A stretch of 64,000 nucleotides of DNA from Hyphomicrobiales bacterium (GTDB taxonomy: Bacteria > Pseudomonadota > Alphaproteobacteria > Rhizobiales > Rhizobiaceae): positions 62,001 through 126,000 of the forward strand of contig UBTF01000010.1 in assembly GCA_900468285.1 (NCBI GenBank). Direction: 5' to 3'. A program made the position numbers and the translations under genes. This document shows, piece after piece, positions 53,099 through 62,624 of the stretch. The notes under the pieces were generated by a model. That model worked only from the letters and a program-made list of their open reading frames with translations, was not told the DNA's origin and ran no database searches. Within the stretch, counting starts at the first letter, position 1. Every line of letters begins with the position of its first letter.

Positions 53099-54358
53099 AT
53101 GACCCGTAATCTCACAAAAGCCCTGGCCTTGGGAGCAAGTTTGCTGGGCTATGCCGGTCTGGCCTCGGCAGCGGACGTAACGCTGACGATCGAGAGCTGG
53201 CGCAATGACGATCTGGCGATCTGGAAAGACAAGCTCATACCGGCTTTTGAAGCAAAGAACCCCGGTATCAAGCTCGCGTTTCAGCCAATGGCACCGACGG
53301 AATACAATGCCGCATTGAATGCCAAGCTGGAATCCGGTTCGGCGGGTGATCTCATCACGTGCCGTCCTTTCGATGCATCGCTTGAGTTGTTCAAGAAGGG
53401 CTATCTTGGCGACCTGACCAAGAATCCTGGCATGGAAAACTTCTCGAACGTTGCGAAAACGGCCTGGTCAACGGATGATGGTGCCCAGACGTTCTGCGTG
53501 CCGATGGCTTCGGTTATCCATGGTTTCATCTACAACAAGGACGCTTTCGAGACCCTCAAGATCGAAGTGCCGAAGACGCAGGCGGAGTTCTTCGCCGCCC
53601 TAGACAAGATCAAGGCTGACGGCACCTATGTCCCGATGGCGATGGGCACCAAGGATCTTTGGGAAGCCGCAACCATGGGCTATCAGAATATCGGCCCTAA
53701 CTACTGGAAGGGCGAAGAAGGCCGTCTGGCGCTGGTCAAGGGCGAGCAGAAGCTGACTGATGCCGCCTGGGTCAAGCCCTACGAGGTTCTTGCAAAGTGG
53801 AAGGACTATCTGGGCGACGGCTTCGAAGCGCAGACCTATCCCGATAGCCAGAACATGTTCACCCTTGGTCGCGCGGCTATTTACCCTGCGGGCTCATGGG
53901 AAATCTCCGGCTTCAACACGCAGGCTCAGTTCAAGATGGGCGCATTCCCGCCACCCGTCGAGAAGGAAGGCGATACCTGCTACATCTCCGACCACACGGA
54001 TATCGGAATGGGTGTAAACGCCAAGTCCAAGCATCCTGCCGAGGCTGCCAAGTTCCTCGAGTGGGTCGCATCTGCAGAATTTGCCGATCTCTATGCCAAC
54101 GCACTGCCGGGCTTCTTCAGCCTCAATACCACGGCTGTAAAAATGGCTGATCCTCTCGCCCAGGAATTCGTCTCCTGGCGCGAAAAATGCAAGCCGACGA
54201 TCCGCTCGACATACCAGATCCTGTCGCGCGGCAAGCCGAACCTGGAAAACGAAACCTGGGTTGAATCCGCCAACGTCATCAATGGAACGGATACGCCTGC
54301 CGTGGCTGCTGAAAAGCTGCAAAAGGGTCTCGACAGCTGGTACAAGCCAGCAAAATAA
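53099..54358 (+). CDS. Amino-sugar ABC transporter solute-binding protein (family 1)
   Basis: The 419-residue periplasmic protein has a signal peptide of about 25 residues ending SAA. The mature start VTLTIESWRNDDLAIW is typical of family 1 sugar-binding proteins. Set between murQ and two permeases and facing the nag operon, its ligand is likely GlcNAc, a chitin oligomer or a muropeptide sugar. AGGGAG stands before the ATG. Confidence 0.91.
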   Translation: MTRNLTKALALGASLLGYAGLASAADVTLTIESWRNDDLAIWKDKLIPAFEAKNPGIKLAFQPMAPTEYNAALNAKLESGSAGDLITCRPFDASLELFKKGYLGDLTKNPGMENFSNVAKTAWSTDDGAQTFCVPMASVIHGFIYNKDAFETLKIEVPKTQAEFFAALDKIKADGTYVPMAMGTKDLWEAATMGYQNIGPNYWKGEEGRLALVKGEQKLTDAAWVKPYEVLAKWKDYLGDGFEAQTYPDSQNMFTLGRAAIYPAGSWEISGFNTQAQFKMGAFPPPVEKEGDTCYISDHTDIGMGVNAKSKHPAEAAKFLEWVASAEFADLYANALPGFFSLNTTAVKMADPLAQEFVSWREKCKPTIRSTYQILSRGKPNLENETWVESANVINGTDTPAVAAEKLQKGLDSWYKPAK

Positions 54359-54370
54359 GTCTGACGGAGC

Positions 54371-54401
54371 GGTGCATGGCGGAGGATATTCGCCATGCAC
54401 C
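54371..54401 (+). repeat. 11-bp inverted repeat after the binding-protein gene
   Basis: GGTGCATGGCG (54371-54381) and CGCCATGCACC (54391-54401) form a perfect stem around a 9-base loop, 12 bases past the stop. There is no T-tract. It is placed like the repeats at 16256 and 61609. Confidence 0.7.
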
Positions 54402-54520
54402 CAACGCGTCACAAACCTATTTGCTTTTCAAATCTGACCTATGGTTTTCGTTGGGGCGAATCCGCGCCCCGTTAGCCTATGTCATGCTCGACTTCCCATC
54501 TGACAGTTCGGACTGATCCC

Positions 54521-55468
54521 ATGAGCGCCGAGAATAGCTTCAACGACGAAAGAACAAGCCGGCGGCCATTCCGGTGGCATATCCTTGTGTTCATGCTTCC
54601 GGCGTTCCTCGTTTACACGGCGGTGATGATCATTCCTCTGGGTAGCACGCTCTGGCTTTCCTTTTTCAAGGAGGTCGACGGGCAAAGACTTTTTGTCGGG
54701 CTTGAGAATTTTCGGACACTGTTCTTTGAAGATCGCTGGTCGGAGAGCTTCTGGAACGCACTGGTCAACAACGTCTATTTCTTCATCATCCATATGCTCG
54801 TGCAAAATCCGATCGGCGTCGCGCTGGCCGCACTTCTTTCACTGCCCAAGCTGCGCTTTTCGGCCTTCTATCGTACGGCAATATTCCTTCCTACACTTCT
54901 ATCGTTCGTGATTGTTGGCTTCATCTGGAAGCTCATCCTGTCGCCGCTTTGGGGAATAGCGCCGACATTGCTGGATTTCGTCCATTTGAAATTCCTCTTT
55001 GCGCCATGGCTTGGCAGGCCGAATTCGGCGCTCATTGCCGTGTCTCTGATATCTGTCTGGCAATATGTCGGTATTCCCATGATGCTGATCTATGCAGCGC
55101 TGCTCAATATTCCCGATGAGGTCATCGAAGCTGCCGAAATGGATGGCATCACCGGCTGGAGCCAGTTCTGGAAAATCAAGCTGCCGCTTATCCTGCCAGC
55201 CATTGGCATCATCTCGATTTTGACATTCGTCGGCAATTTCAACGCGTTCGACCTGATCTACACCGTACAGGGCGCGCTGGCCGGGCCGGATGGATCGACT
55301 GACATCCTGGGAACGCTGCTTTATCGCACCTTCTTCGGCTTCCAGCTCCAATTGGGCGATCGCTCCATGGGTGCGACAATTGCAACCGTGATGTTTCTCA
55401 TCATTCTTGCCGGAGTGAGCTTTTACCTTTTTGCCATTCAGCGCCGTATGCGCCGCTATCAATTCTAA
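54521..55468 (+). CDS. Sugar ABC transporter permease (MalF-type)
   Basis: About 315 residues form six helices with the EAA loop EVIEAAEMDGITGWSQFW. The ATG at 54521 gives the normal short cytoplasmic N-terminus; an in-frame ATG at 54479 adds 14 residues. Neither has a strong ribosome site, unlike the other genes of this operon. Confidence 0.9.
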   Translation: MSAENSFNDERTSRRPFRWHILVFMLPAFLVYTAVMIIPLGSTLWLSFFKEVDGQRLFVGLENFRTLFFEDRWSESFWNALVNNVYFFIIHMLVQNPIGVALAALLSLPKLRFSAFYRTAIFLPTLLSFVIVGFIWKLILSPLWGIAPTLLDFVHLKFLFAPWLGRPNSALIAVSLISVWQYVGIPMMLIYAALLNIPDEVIEAAEMDGITGWSQFWKIKLPLILPAIGIISILTFVGNFNAFDLIYTVQGALAGPDGSTDILGTLLYRTFFGFQLQLGDRSMGATIATVMFLIILAGVSFYLFAIQRRMRRYQF

Positions 55469-55480
55469 GGGGCGTCGGAA

Positions 55481-56320
55481 ATGTCTAAAGCACGCTCCTC
55501 ACTCGTCCGCACCGTTCTGGCCCACGCCGTCCTCCTTTCCTACACGGCCATCGCGCTTTTTCCGGTGGTGCTGACGATCATCAATTCCTTCAAGTCGCGT
55601 AATGCCATCTTCCGCAATCCCATGCAGGTGCCGTTACCTTCGACATTCGATCTCGTCGGTTACACCACCGTTCTTGGCCAGAGCGATTTTATGCAATACC
55701 TGCAAAATTCGCTGATCGTTACTGTGGTTTCGATTGCGCTCGTGCTGCTTTTTGGCGCGATGGCGGCATTTGCGCTGTCGGAATATCGGTTCAGGGGAAA
55801 TACCTGGCTTGGCCTCTATATGGCGCTCGGCATCATGATTCCGATCCGCCTTGGTACTATCGGCATCCTGCAGGGCATGGTGGCGACGGGTCTGGTCAAT
55901 ACGCGAACTGCCCTGATCCTGGTTTACACCGCTCAAGGTCTGCCGCTTGCGATCTTTATCCTGTCGGAATTCATGCGAACGGTTTCCGATGACCTCAAGA
56001 ATGCGGGTCGCATCGATGGATTGTCGGAATACAAGATATTCTTCCGCCTTGTCCTGCCGCTTATCCGCCCATCCATGGCAACGGTTGCTGTCTTTACGAT
56101 GATACCGATCTGGAACGATCTCTGGTTCCCTCTTATCCTCGCGCCCAGTGAGGCGACCAAGACCATCACGCTCGGGGCGCAAATATTCATCGGTCAATTC
56201 GTCACCAACTGGAACGCGGTTCTGGCAGCCTTGTCGTTGGCAATTGCACCTGTCCTTGTTCTCTACACCATATTCTCGCGGCAACTCATCCGCGGCATCA
56301 CGGCAGGAGCGGTCAAATGA
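55481..56320 (+). CDS. Sugar ABC transporter permease (MalG-type)
   Basis: This second permease of 279 residues has six helices and the EAA loop DDLKNAGRIDGLSEYKIFF. AAGGGG precedes the ATG, and the stop overlaps the next gene by four bases. Confidence 0.92.
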   Translation: MSKARSSLVRTVLAHAVLLSYTAIALFPVVLTIINSFKSRNAIFRNPMQVPLPSTFDLVGYTTVLGQSDFMQYLQNSLIVTVVSIALVLLFGAMAAFALSEYRFRGNTWLGLYMALGIMIPIRLGTIGILQGMVATGLVNTRTALILVYTAQGLPLAIFILSEFMRTVSDDLKNAGRIDGLSEYKIFFRLVLPLIRPSMATVAVFTMIPIWNDLWFPLILAPSEATKTITLGAQIFIGQFVTNWNAVLAALSLAIAPVLVLYTIFSRQLIRGITAGAVK

Positions 56321-57375
56321 GCCAAAAACCCCTTAAGGTTCTGGTTGCGGGTCTCGGCAATATGGGCATGAGCCATGCGCTGGCCTATGCCGCCAATCCC
56401 GGTTTCGAAATCGTCGGGCTCGTCAATCGTTCCAAGCCGATCTTGCCTCCAGCGCTTGCAGGCCATGACATACTGCCGTCTTTTGAAAATGCGCTGGCGG
56501 ACCTGAAGCCGGATCTTTGCTCCATCAATACCTATTCCGACAGCCATGCCCAGTTGGCGATCACGGCGATGGAGGCGGGCTCTCACGTCTTTGTGGAGAA
56601 GCCGCTGGCGACGACCGTTGCGGATGCCGAGCGTGTGGTTGCCTGCGCACGCGCCAACGGCCGTAAACTCATTGTCGGCTATATTCTGCGTCACCACCCG
56701 TCCTGGGTAAAATTGATCTCACTCGCTCGCGATCTCGGCGGGCCCTATGTTTTCCGCATGAACCTCAACCAGCAATCATCCGGCAAGACCTGGGAGACAC
56801 ACAAGGCCTTGATGCAGACAACGCCTCCTATCGTGGATTGTGGCGTGCATTATGTGGATGTCATGTGCCAGATTACGGATGCAAAACCCGTTTCGGTGCG
56901 CGGCATGGGCCTGCGGCTTTCTAACGAAATTGCGCCGGACATGTATAATTACGGGCACCTGCAGGTGACTTTCGAGGACGGCTCCGTGGGTTGGTACGAG
57001 GCCGGATGGGGCCCGATGATCTCCGAGACTGCTTTTTTCGTAAAGGATGTCATGTCGCCGAATGGCTCCGTTTCCATCGTCATGGACCCGAACGCCAAAT
57101 CGGATGACATCGACACCCACACGAAAACGTCGACGATTCGTCTCCACAAGGCTGAGACAGGTCCGGATGGCCGTTTTGCCGAGCCCGATCAGTTGCTGCA
57201 AATGGACGGCGAGCCCGGCCACCAGGAACTGTGCGACCGGGAGCAGGCCTACGTCCTGAAGGCGATCCGCGAGGATATCGATCTCGACCGGCACATGAGC
57301 GATGCTGTCCAATCGCTGCGGATCTGCCTTGCGGCGGATGAAAGCGCGCGAACCGGCCGTATGGTCGATCTTTGA
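56317..57375 (+). CDS. Gfo/Idh/MocA-family oxidoreductase
   Basis: This 352-residue NAD(P)-dependent dehydrogenase has the Rossmann motif GLGNMGMSHALAY and the EKPLATTVADAE motif. It sits inside the importer operon between permease and ATPase genes. It may oxidise or epimerise an amino sugar or an anhydro sugar before phosphorylation; no substrate can be assigned. Confidence 0.9.
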   Translation: MSQKPLKVLVAGLGNMGMSHALAYAANPGFEIVGLVNRSKPILPPALAGHDILPSFENALADLKPDLCSINTYSDSHAQLAITAMEAGSHVFVEKPLATTVADAERVVACARANGRKLIVGYILRHHPSWVKLISLARDLGGPYVFRMNLNQQSSGKTWETHKALMQTTPPIVDCGVHYVDVMCQITDAKPVSVRGMGLRLSNEIAPDMYNYGHLQVTFEDGSVGWYEAGWGPMISETAFFVKDVMSPNGSVSIVMDPNAKSDDIDTHTKTSTIRLHKAETGPDGRFAEPDQLLQMDGEPGHQELCDREQAYVLKAIREDIDLDRHMSDAVQSLRICLAADESARTGRMVDL

Positions 57376-57390
57376 ATCTGGAGAAAATCC

Positions 57391-58392
57391 TTGGGTAATC
57401 TGACACTCAAATCCGTCGCAAAATCCTTTGGCACCGTGGAGGTGCTGAAAGGGATTGATCTGGACGTCAAGGATGGAGAGTTCGTGATCTTCGTCGGGCC
57501 ATCCGGTTGCGGTAAATCCACGCTGTTGCGAACCATTGCGGGGCTTGAAGATATCAGCTCCGGCGAGATCATCATCGATGGTCGCGAAGTCTCCGCCGTG
57601 CCGCCCGCAAAGCGCGGTATCGCCATGGTCTTCCAGTCCTACGCGCTTTACCCGCATTTGACGGTGAAGGATAATATGGGTCTCGGTCTCAAGCAGGCCG
57701 GCACACCGAAGGATGAGATAGAGACGCGGGTCGCCAATGCATCCTCCCTTCTGTCGCTCGGCCCCTATCTGGAGCGACGTCCGGCGGAGTTGTCGGGTGG
57801 GCAGCGCCAGCGCGTAGCCATCGGCCGCGCCATCGTGCGGGAGCCGACGCTTTTCCTTTTCGATGAACCTCTTTCCAATCTCGATGCGGCTCTTCGCGTG
57901 CAGACTCGCCTCGAAATCGCGCGTCTCCATCGGCGGCTAAAGGCAACGATGATCTATGTGACGCATGATCAGGTCGAGGCCATGACTCTTGCAGACAAGA
58001 TTGTCGTTCTCAACGCCGGGAGCATTGAGCAGGTCGGCACCCCCATGGAGCTTTACAATCGCCCAGCCAATCTTTTCGTTGCCGGGTTCATCGGGTCCCC
58101 GCAGATGAACCTGATCGATGCCGAGCGGTTTGGTGAAAGCGGCTACAAGACACTGGGCATTCGTCCAGAACATATTCTGCTGTCACGCGAAAGCGGCTCC
58201 TGGCCTGGAAAGGTCGTGCATGTCGAACATCTGGGTGCCGATACCATCGTCTACCTCGAGAGTGATGCCATCGGCCTGTTGACCGTGCGCCTGTTTGGTG
58301 AACATGCCTATCACCCGGACGATGTTGTTTACGCTTCGCCAAGCGGGGACGCCACACACCGTTTCGACGCCAACGGCAATGCGGTTCGATAG
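57391..58392 (+). CDS. Sugar ABC transporter ATP-binding protein (MalK/UgpC-type)
   Basis: This 333-residue ATPase has Walker [10 protein letters not shown], the signature [16 protein letters not shown], Walker [16 protein letters not shown] and the switch histidine in [14 protein letters not shown], plus a C-terminal regulatory domain ([10 protein letters not shown]). The start is TTG at 57391, 8 bases after GGAG, and an ATG alternative would be inside the domain. Confidence 0.93.
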   Translation: MGNLTLKSVAKSFGTVEVLKGIDLDVKDGEFVIFVGPSGCGKSTLLRTIAGLEDISSGEIIIDGREVSAVPPAKRGIAMVFQSYALYPHLTVKDNMGLGLKQAGTPKDEIETRVANASSLLSLGPYLERRPAELSGGQRQRVAIGRAIVREPTLFLFDEPLSNLDAALRVQTRLEIARLHRRLKATMIYVTHDQVEAMTLADKIVVLNAGSIEQVGTPMELYNRPANLFVAGFIGSPQMNLIDAERFGESGYKTLGIRPEHILLSRESGSWPGKVVHVEHLGADTIVYLESDAIGLLTVRLFGEHAYHPDDVVYASPSGDATHRFDANGNAVR

Positions 58393-58430
58393 TCCGTCTT
58401 TAGCGCCACTCTTATCGCATCAGGTCAATC

Positions 58431-59159
58431 ATGGCTGAAATTTCGCTGGAAGTCTGCGTCGATGATGTCGCGGGCCTGAACGCCGCCATCGAGGGTGGAG
58501 CAGATCGGATAGAGTTGTGCAGTGCTCTTTCCGTCGGCGGACTGACACCGTCCGTCGGCTTGATGAGCCTGGCCGGACGCTCCCCGGTGCCATGCTATGC
58601 GATGATCAGACCGCGGGCCGGAAATTTCGTCTATTCCCCGGACGAACTGGCCGTGATGGAAGACGATATCAGGTTTGCCGCTTCCTGCGGCATTGCTGGC
58701 GTGGTCTTTGGAGCAAATTTGCCGGACGGGCGTCTCGATCATATTGCTCTGAGGCAGTTGTCCGAGGTCATAGGGTCCATGCCGCGCACCTTGCATCGCG
58801 CCTTCGATCTTGTACCTGACATGTCTGAGGCGATTGAAATTGCTATTGATTGCGGCTTTGAGCGGATACTGTCCTCCGGGCGCGCTGTAACGGCTCTTGA
58901 CGGGATCGCCGATTTGAAAGCCGCGATAGAAATCGCTGCGGGTCGTATCTCCATCATGCCGGGCTCTGGCATCAATCTCGATACGCTCGGCCCGGTGCTT
59001 GAGGAGTTGCACGTGGCAGACATCCATTCGTCCTGTTCCTCCAGTGTAGAGGTCACCGATCCAGCCGTCCTGGCTTTCGGTTTTTCTGCTCGGCAGATGA
59101 AACAGACCGATGTCGCTATCGTCAGGGCGATGAAAGAGCTGCTCACGGCAGCTTCTTAG
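58431..59159 (+). CDS. cutC: CutC-family protein
   Basis: This 242-residue TIM-barrel protein has the CutC N-terminus LEVCVDDVAGLNAAIEGGADRIELC and the PRAGNFVYSPDE and HRAFDLVPD segments (each read in pieces). CutC was named for copper homeostasis in E. coli, but a direct role is doubtful. It is last in an amino-sugar operon, as in other Rhizobiaceae, which hints at a sugar-related job. Confidence 0.88.
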   Translation: MAEISLEVCVDDVAGLNAAIEGGADRIELCSALSVGGLTPSVGLMSLAGRSPVPCYAMIRPRAGNFVYSPDELAVMEDDIRFAASCGIAGVVFGANLPDGRLDHIALRQLSEVIGSMPRTLHRAFDLVPDMSEAIEIAIDCGFERILSSGRAVTALDGIADLKAAIEIAAGRISIMPGSGINLDTLGPVLEELHVADIHSSCSSSVEVTDPAVLAFGFSARQMKQTDVAIVRAMKELLTAAS

Positions 59160-59243
59160 CGGACCTCACGGACAGTTCTGCATAAAAATGGCGCACGATC
59201 AAAAAATGAGCTTGACGTGTCGCGCTTTTACGGCTTGATTTGA

Positions 59244-59270
59244 ACCAATGTAAAATTGGTACGAACCAAT
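59244..59270. promoter_or_regulatory. Triple half-site operator overlapping the GntR start codon
   Basis: ACCAAT (59244-59249), ATTGGT (59255-59260) and ACCAAT (59265-59270) alternate in orientation at 11- and 10-base steps, so any two neighbours form an inverted repeat. ATTGGTACGAACCAAT is a good FadR-type operator. The last half-site includes the first two bases of the ATG. Confidence 0.7.
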
Positions 59271-60006
59271 GAACGAAACATCCAGCATTCTTGGTCCGGA
59301 AAATGCCAACTACGCACTCGAGAGACTGCGGGAACTGATCACCGTCAGCGCGTTTGGGCGAGATGGCAAACTGCCGACGGAAAGAACGCTTTCCGAGCGC
59401 CTGGGCGTTGGTCGCCGCGAAGTCAGGCGTGCTCTCGAAGTATTGGAAGCCGAGGGGCTGATCTGGCGCAAACAGGGCGCGGGCACCTTCCTGGGGCAAA
59501 AGCCGGATAGCTGGAGCGATCATGCCGCGAGCCTGGTTTCCGGAACCAATTTCATGGAAATCATGGAGGTGAGGCTGCGGCTGGAGCCACAGCTGGCGCA
59601 ACTCGCCGCAATGCGGGCCAAGCCCTCCGACATTGCAAGAATGCGCGAGACGTGCCTCAAGATTTACGAGCGCACCGATGCCGACTGGCGCGAACTCTGG
59701 GATGGCTCGCTTCACCGGCTGATTGCGCAAAGTGCCGGAAACCAGCTGTTCCTCTCGCTGTTCGATGTGGTCAATCGCGTCCGACAGGACCCGACATGGC
59801 AGGCTGTGCGGGAACGCGCCCGCCGCCTCGATCACACCTTGCAGGAATCGCGTGATCAGCACGCCGAAATCATAGATGCAATCGCCGAGCGTGATCCGGC
59901 CAAGGCGGGTGAAGCCATGCGCAATCACCTGCTGACGCTTCAGGAGAGGCTCGTTCGCCAGACGTCCATGGACCATCTGGACCATCCATCCAAGGGAGAT
60001 GCTTGA
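59269..60006 (+). CDS. GntR/FadR-family regulator (FCD domain)
   Basis: The 245-residue regulator has an N-terminal winged helix (LPTERTLSERLGVGRREVRR) and a C-terminal FCD domain with metal-binding histidines (HRLIAQSAGN and MRNHLL). No ribosome site precedes the ATG at 59269, and the operator overlaps it, so the mRNA may be leaderless and the gene self-repressed. It should control the peptide importer and gamma-glutamyltransferase genes that follow. Confidence 0.88.
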   Translation: MNETSSILGPENANYALERLRELITVSAFGRDGKLPTERTLSERLGVGRREVRRALEVLEAEGLIWRKQGAGTFLGQKPDSWSDHAASLVSGTNFMEIMEVRLRLEPQLAQLAAMRAKPSDIARMRETCLKIYERTDADWRELWDGSLHRLIAQSAGNQLFLSLFDVVNRVRQDPTWQAVRERARRLDHTLQESRDQHAEIIDAIAERDPAKAGEAMRNHLLTLQERLVRQTSMDHLDHPSKGDA

Positions 60007-60082
60007 AAGACGGCGTAGGGCTCTCCTGCGCAGAGGTAGAACCGGAAAACCGGCTGCCATAACCGACCAGAGGAACAAGAAG

Positions 60083-61594
60083 ATGAAACGACAGATGACA
60101 TTTGCTGCCAGCTTGCTGGCGGCGGCACTTCTTTCGACGTCGCTGCAGGCCGCGGAACTTCGTATCGGTTTGCAGGACGATGCCGACGTGCTGGATCCTG
60201 CCCAGTCCAGAACCTTTGTTGGACGGCTGGTTTACACCAGCATGTGCGACAAGCTTGTCGATCTAGACAATAACCTGTCAGTCGTTCCGCAACTGGCGAC
60301 GAAATGGGCCTGGGGCGACAATGGCAACACGTTGACCATGGATCTGCGCGAAGGCGTTGTCTTCCACGATGGCACGCCTTTCAACGCCGAGGCCGCCGTC
60401 TATACGATCGAACGCAACATGACCATGCCCGAATCTCGCCGCAAGAGCGAGCTTGCATCTGTGGCGAAGGTTGAGGCGACGGGCGCGTATCAGATCAAAT
60501 TCACGCTGAAAAGCCCGGATGCGAGCCTGCTGGCGCAGCTTTCCGACCGAGCTGGCATGATGGTTTCGCCAAAGGCTGCAAAGGAACTCGGAGCGAATTT
60601 CGGTTCCAAGCCGGTGTGTGCCGGACCTTTTAAGTTCGTCGAGCGCATTCAGCAGGACCGCATTGTTCTGGAGAAATTTCCGGACTACTGGAACAAGGAC
60701 AATATCTTCCTCGACAAGGTCACGTTCCTGCCTATTCCGGATACGACGGTGCGCCTTGCCAACCTTCGCGCAGGTGATCTCGATCTGGCAGAGCGGATTT
60801 CCGCGTCTGACGCCGCTTCCGTCAAGGATGATCCGAAGCTGACCTATGGCGAAGTGGTCGGCCCCGGTTACATGGCGATGTATGTGAATATTGGCAACGG
60901 TGCTCGCGCCGATAATCCGTTTGGCAAGGACAAGCGGTTGCGGCAGGCTTTTTCGCTGGCCATTGATCGCGAGGCCATCAACCAGGTTGTGTTCGAAGGA
61001 ACCGCGCTGGCGGGAAATCAACCCTGGCCATCCACCAGCCCCTGGTACAACAAGTCTGTCCCGGTGCCTGCGCGTGATGTTGAAAAAGCCAAGGCATTGA
61101 TGAAGGAAGCAGGCTTCGATCGCTTCGAAATCGAGTTGCAGCACGCCAACAACACCACCCAGACCCAGATGATGCAGGTCATTCAGGCCATGGTTGCCGA
61201 GGCAGGTTTCGACGTGAAGCTGAAGGCGACGGAGTTTGCGACGCTGCTCTCTGAACAGACCGCAGGCAATTACGTCCTGTCACGGTCTGATTGGTCGGGC
61301 CGTTCCGATCCGGATGGAAACATCCATCAGTTCGTAACCTGCAAGGGTGGCATCAACGACACGAAATACTGCAATCCAGAGGTCGACAAACTGTTGAACG
61401 AGGCGCGCGCTTCAACCGACAATGCCGTGCGCAAGGAAAAATACGACGCAGCCACCAAGATTCTCGATGAGGACCTGCCGCTGATTTATCTCGGGCATCA
61501 AGCTTACCTTTACGCGACGTCGAAGGCCGTTACCGGTTTTCAGCCTTCGTCCGACGGGATGATCCGTCTGACCGGCGTGAAGAAGGGCTCGTAA
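60083..61594 (+). CDS. Peptide ABC transporter solute-binding protein (family 5)
   Basis: The 503-residue protein has a signal peptide of about 23 residues ending LQA. Family 5 traits include DPAQSRTFVGRLVYTSMCDK near the mature start and FHDGTPFNAEAAVY. Such proteins bind di- or oligopeptides or glutathione. I start at 60083, with GAGGAAC upstream, and not at an earlier in-frame ATG inside the regulator gene. Confidence 0.91.
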   Translation: MKRQMTFAASLLAAALLSTSLQAAELRIGLQDDADVLDPAQSRTFVGRLVYTSMCDKLVDLDNNLSVVPQLATKWAWGDNGNTLTMDLREGVVFHDGTPFNAEAAVYTIERNMTMPESRRKSELASVAKVEATGAYQIKFTLKSPDASLLAQLSDRAGMMVSPKAAKELGANFGSKPVCAGPFKFVERIQQDRIVLEKFPDYWNKDNIFLDKVTFLPIPDTTVRLANLRAGDLDLAERISASDAASVKDDPKLTYGEVVGPGYMAMYVNIGNGARADNPFGKDKRLRQAFSLAIDREAINQVVFEGTALAGNQPWPSTSPWYNKSVPVPARDVEKAKALMKEAGFDRFEIELQHANNTTQTQMMQVIQAMVAEAGFDVKLKATEFATLLSEQTAGNYVLSRSDWSGRSDPDGNIHQFVTCKGGINDTKYCNPEVDKLLNEARASTDNAVRKEKYDAATKILDEDLPLIYLGHQAYLYATSKAVTGFQPSSDGMIRLTGVKKGS

Positions 61595-61608
61595 GAGACG
61601 ACTGTTAT

Positions 61609-61639
61609 CCCGGTGCGCGGCCAGCCGCCGCGTATCGGG
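61609..61639 (+). repeat. 12-bp inverted repeat after the peptide-binding-protein gene
   Basis: CCCGGTGCGCGG (61609-61620) pairs over its whole length with CCGCGTATCGGG (61628-61639), counting G-T pairs, around a 7-base loop. It lies 14 bases past the stop codon, without a T-tract. Confidence 0.65.
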
Positions 61640-61676
61640 GTCATCGATACCCGGCCTCGCCCAAAGGATCACCTTC

Positions 61677-62624
61677 ATGCATATCTATATCGGCAAGCGG
61701 CTTCTGGTGGCCATTCCGACGCTGCTCATCATTTCCATCTTTGTCTTCTCCCTGCAGAAGTTGCTCCCCGGCGACCCCATACTCGCCATGGCTGGAGAAG
61801 AGCGGGATCCGGCGGTTATCGAACTGTTGAGAGAGCGATATCGAATGAACGATCCTCTCGTCTTCCAGTATTTCTACTGGCTTGGCTCCGTGCTTCAGGG
61901 TGATTTCGGAATTTCGCTTAGAACGAACCAGCCCGTTCTCGAACTGATTGCGCAAAAGCTTCCTGTCACGATCCAGCTCGCGCTGATGTCGATGTTCTTC
62001 GCGCTGATTATCGGTGTGCCCATAGGAATACTCGCTGCTGTCAAGCAGAACACATGGATTGACTACCTCTCCAACATCGTCGCCCTTTCCGGGCTGTCCA
62101 TCCCGAATTTCTGGCTGGGGATCATGCTTATCCTGCTGATATCGGTGCAACTGGGATGGTTGCCCGCGTCAGGTTACGAATCGATCTTCGTTGATCCCGT
62201 CAGGTCTATCCAGACCATGATCATGCCCTCATTCGTGCTGGGCAATGCGCTGGCGGCAACGTTGATGAGACATACACGCTCCGCCATGCTGTCGGTGATG
62301 AAATCGGACTACATCCGCACCGCCCGCGCCAAGGGATTGTCGAACTGGCAGGTCATTTTCAGTCACTCGTTCCGCAACGCCCTTTTGCCGATCATCACGC
62401 TTGCGGCGCTGTTGTTCGGCGAGCTGCTGGCAGGTGCCGTTCTGACCGAACAGATTTTTACCATTCCGGGCTTTGGCAAGCTCATCGTCGACGCCGTTTT
62501 CACGCGTGATTATGCGGTGGTTCAAGGCGTCGTGCTTTGCACGGCAGTCGGCTTCATCTTGATGAACCTCTTGGCGGATGTCGTCACGGTCTTGCTCAAT
62601 CCACGCATGAGGACCGCGATATGA
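61677..62624 (+). CDS. Peptide ABC transporter permease (DppB-type)
   Basis: This 315-residue permease starts with the typical single helix (LLVAIPTLLIISIFVFSLQ), then a periplasmic loop and five helices. The EAA-like loop is DYIRTARAKGLSNWQVIFSH. AAGGATCACC precedes the ATG. It overlaps the next permease by four bases. Confidence 0.93.
   Translation: MHIYIGKRLLVAIPTLLIISIFVFSLQKLLPGDPILAMAGEERDPAVIELLRERYRMNDPLVFQYFYWLGSVLQGDFGISLRTNQPVLELIAQKLPVTIQLALMSMFFALIIGVPIGILAAVKQNTWIDYLSNIVALSGLSIPNFWLGIMLILLISVQLGWLPASGYESIFVDPVRSIQTMIMPSFVLGNALAATLMRHTRSAMLSVMKSDYIRTARAKGLSNWQVIFSHSFRNALLPIITLAALLFGELLAGAVLTEQIFTIPGFGKLIVDAVFTRDYAVVQGVVLCTAVGFILMNLLADVVTVLLNPRMRTAI

Noticed and set aside
59999-60082. 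Earlier in-frame start of the peptide-binding protein
   Set aside because: It overlaps the regulator gene and would put 28 basic residues before the signal peptide; the ATG at 60083 has a good ribosome site.
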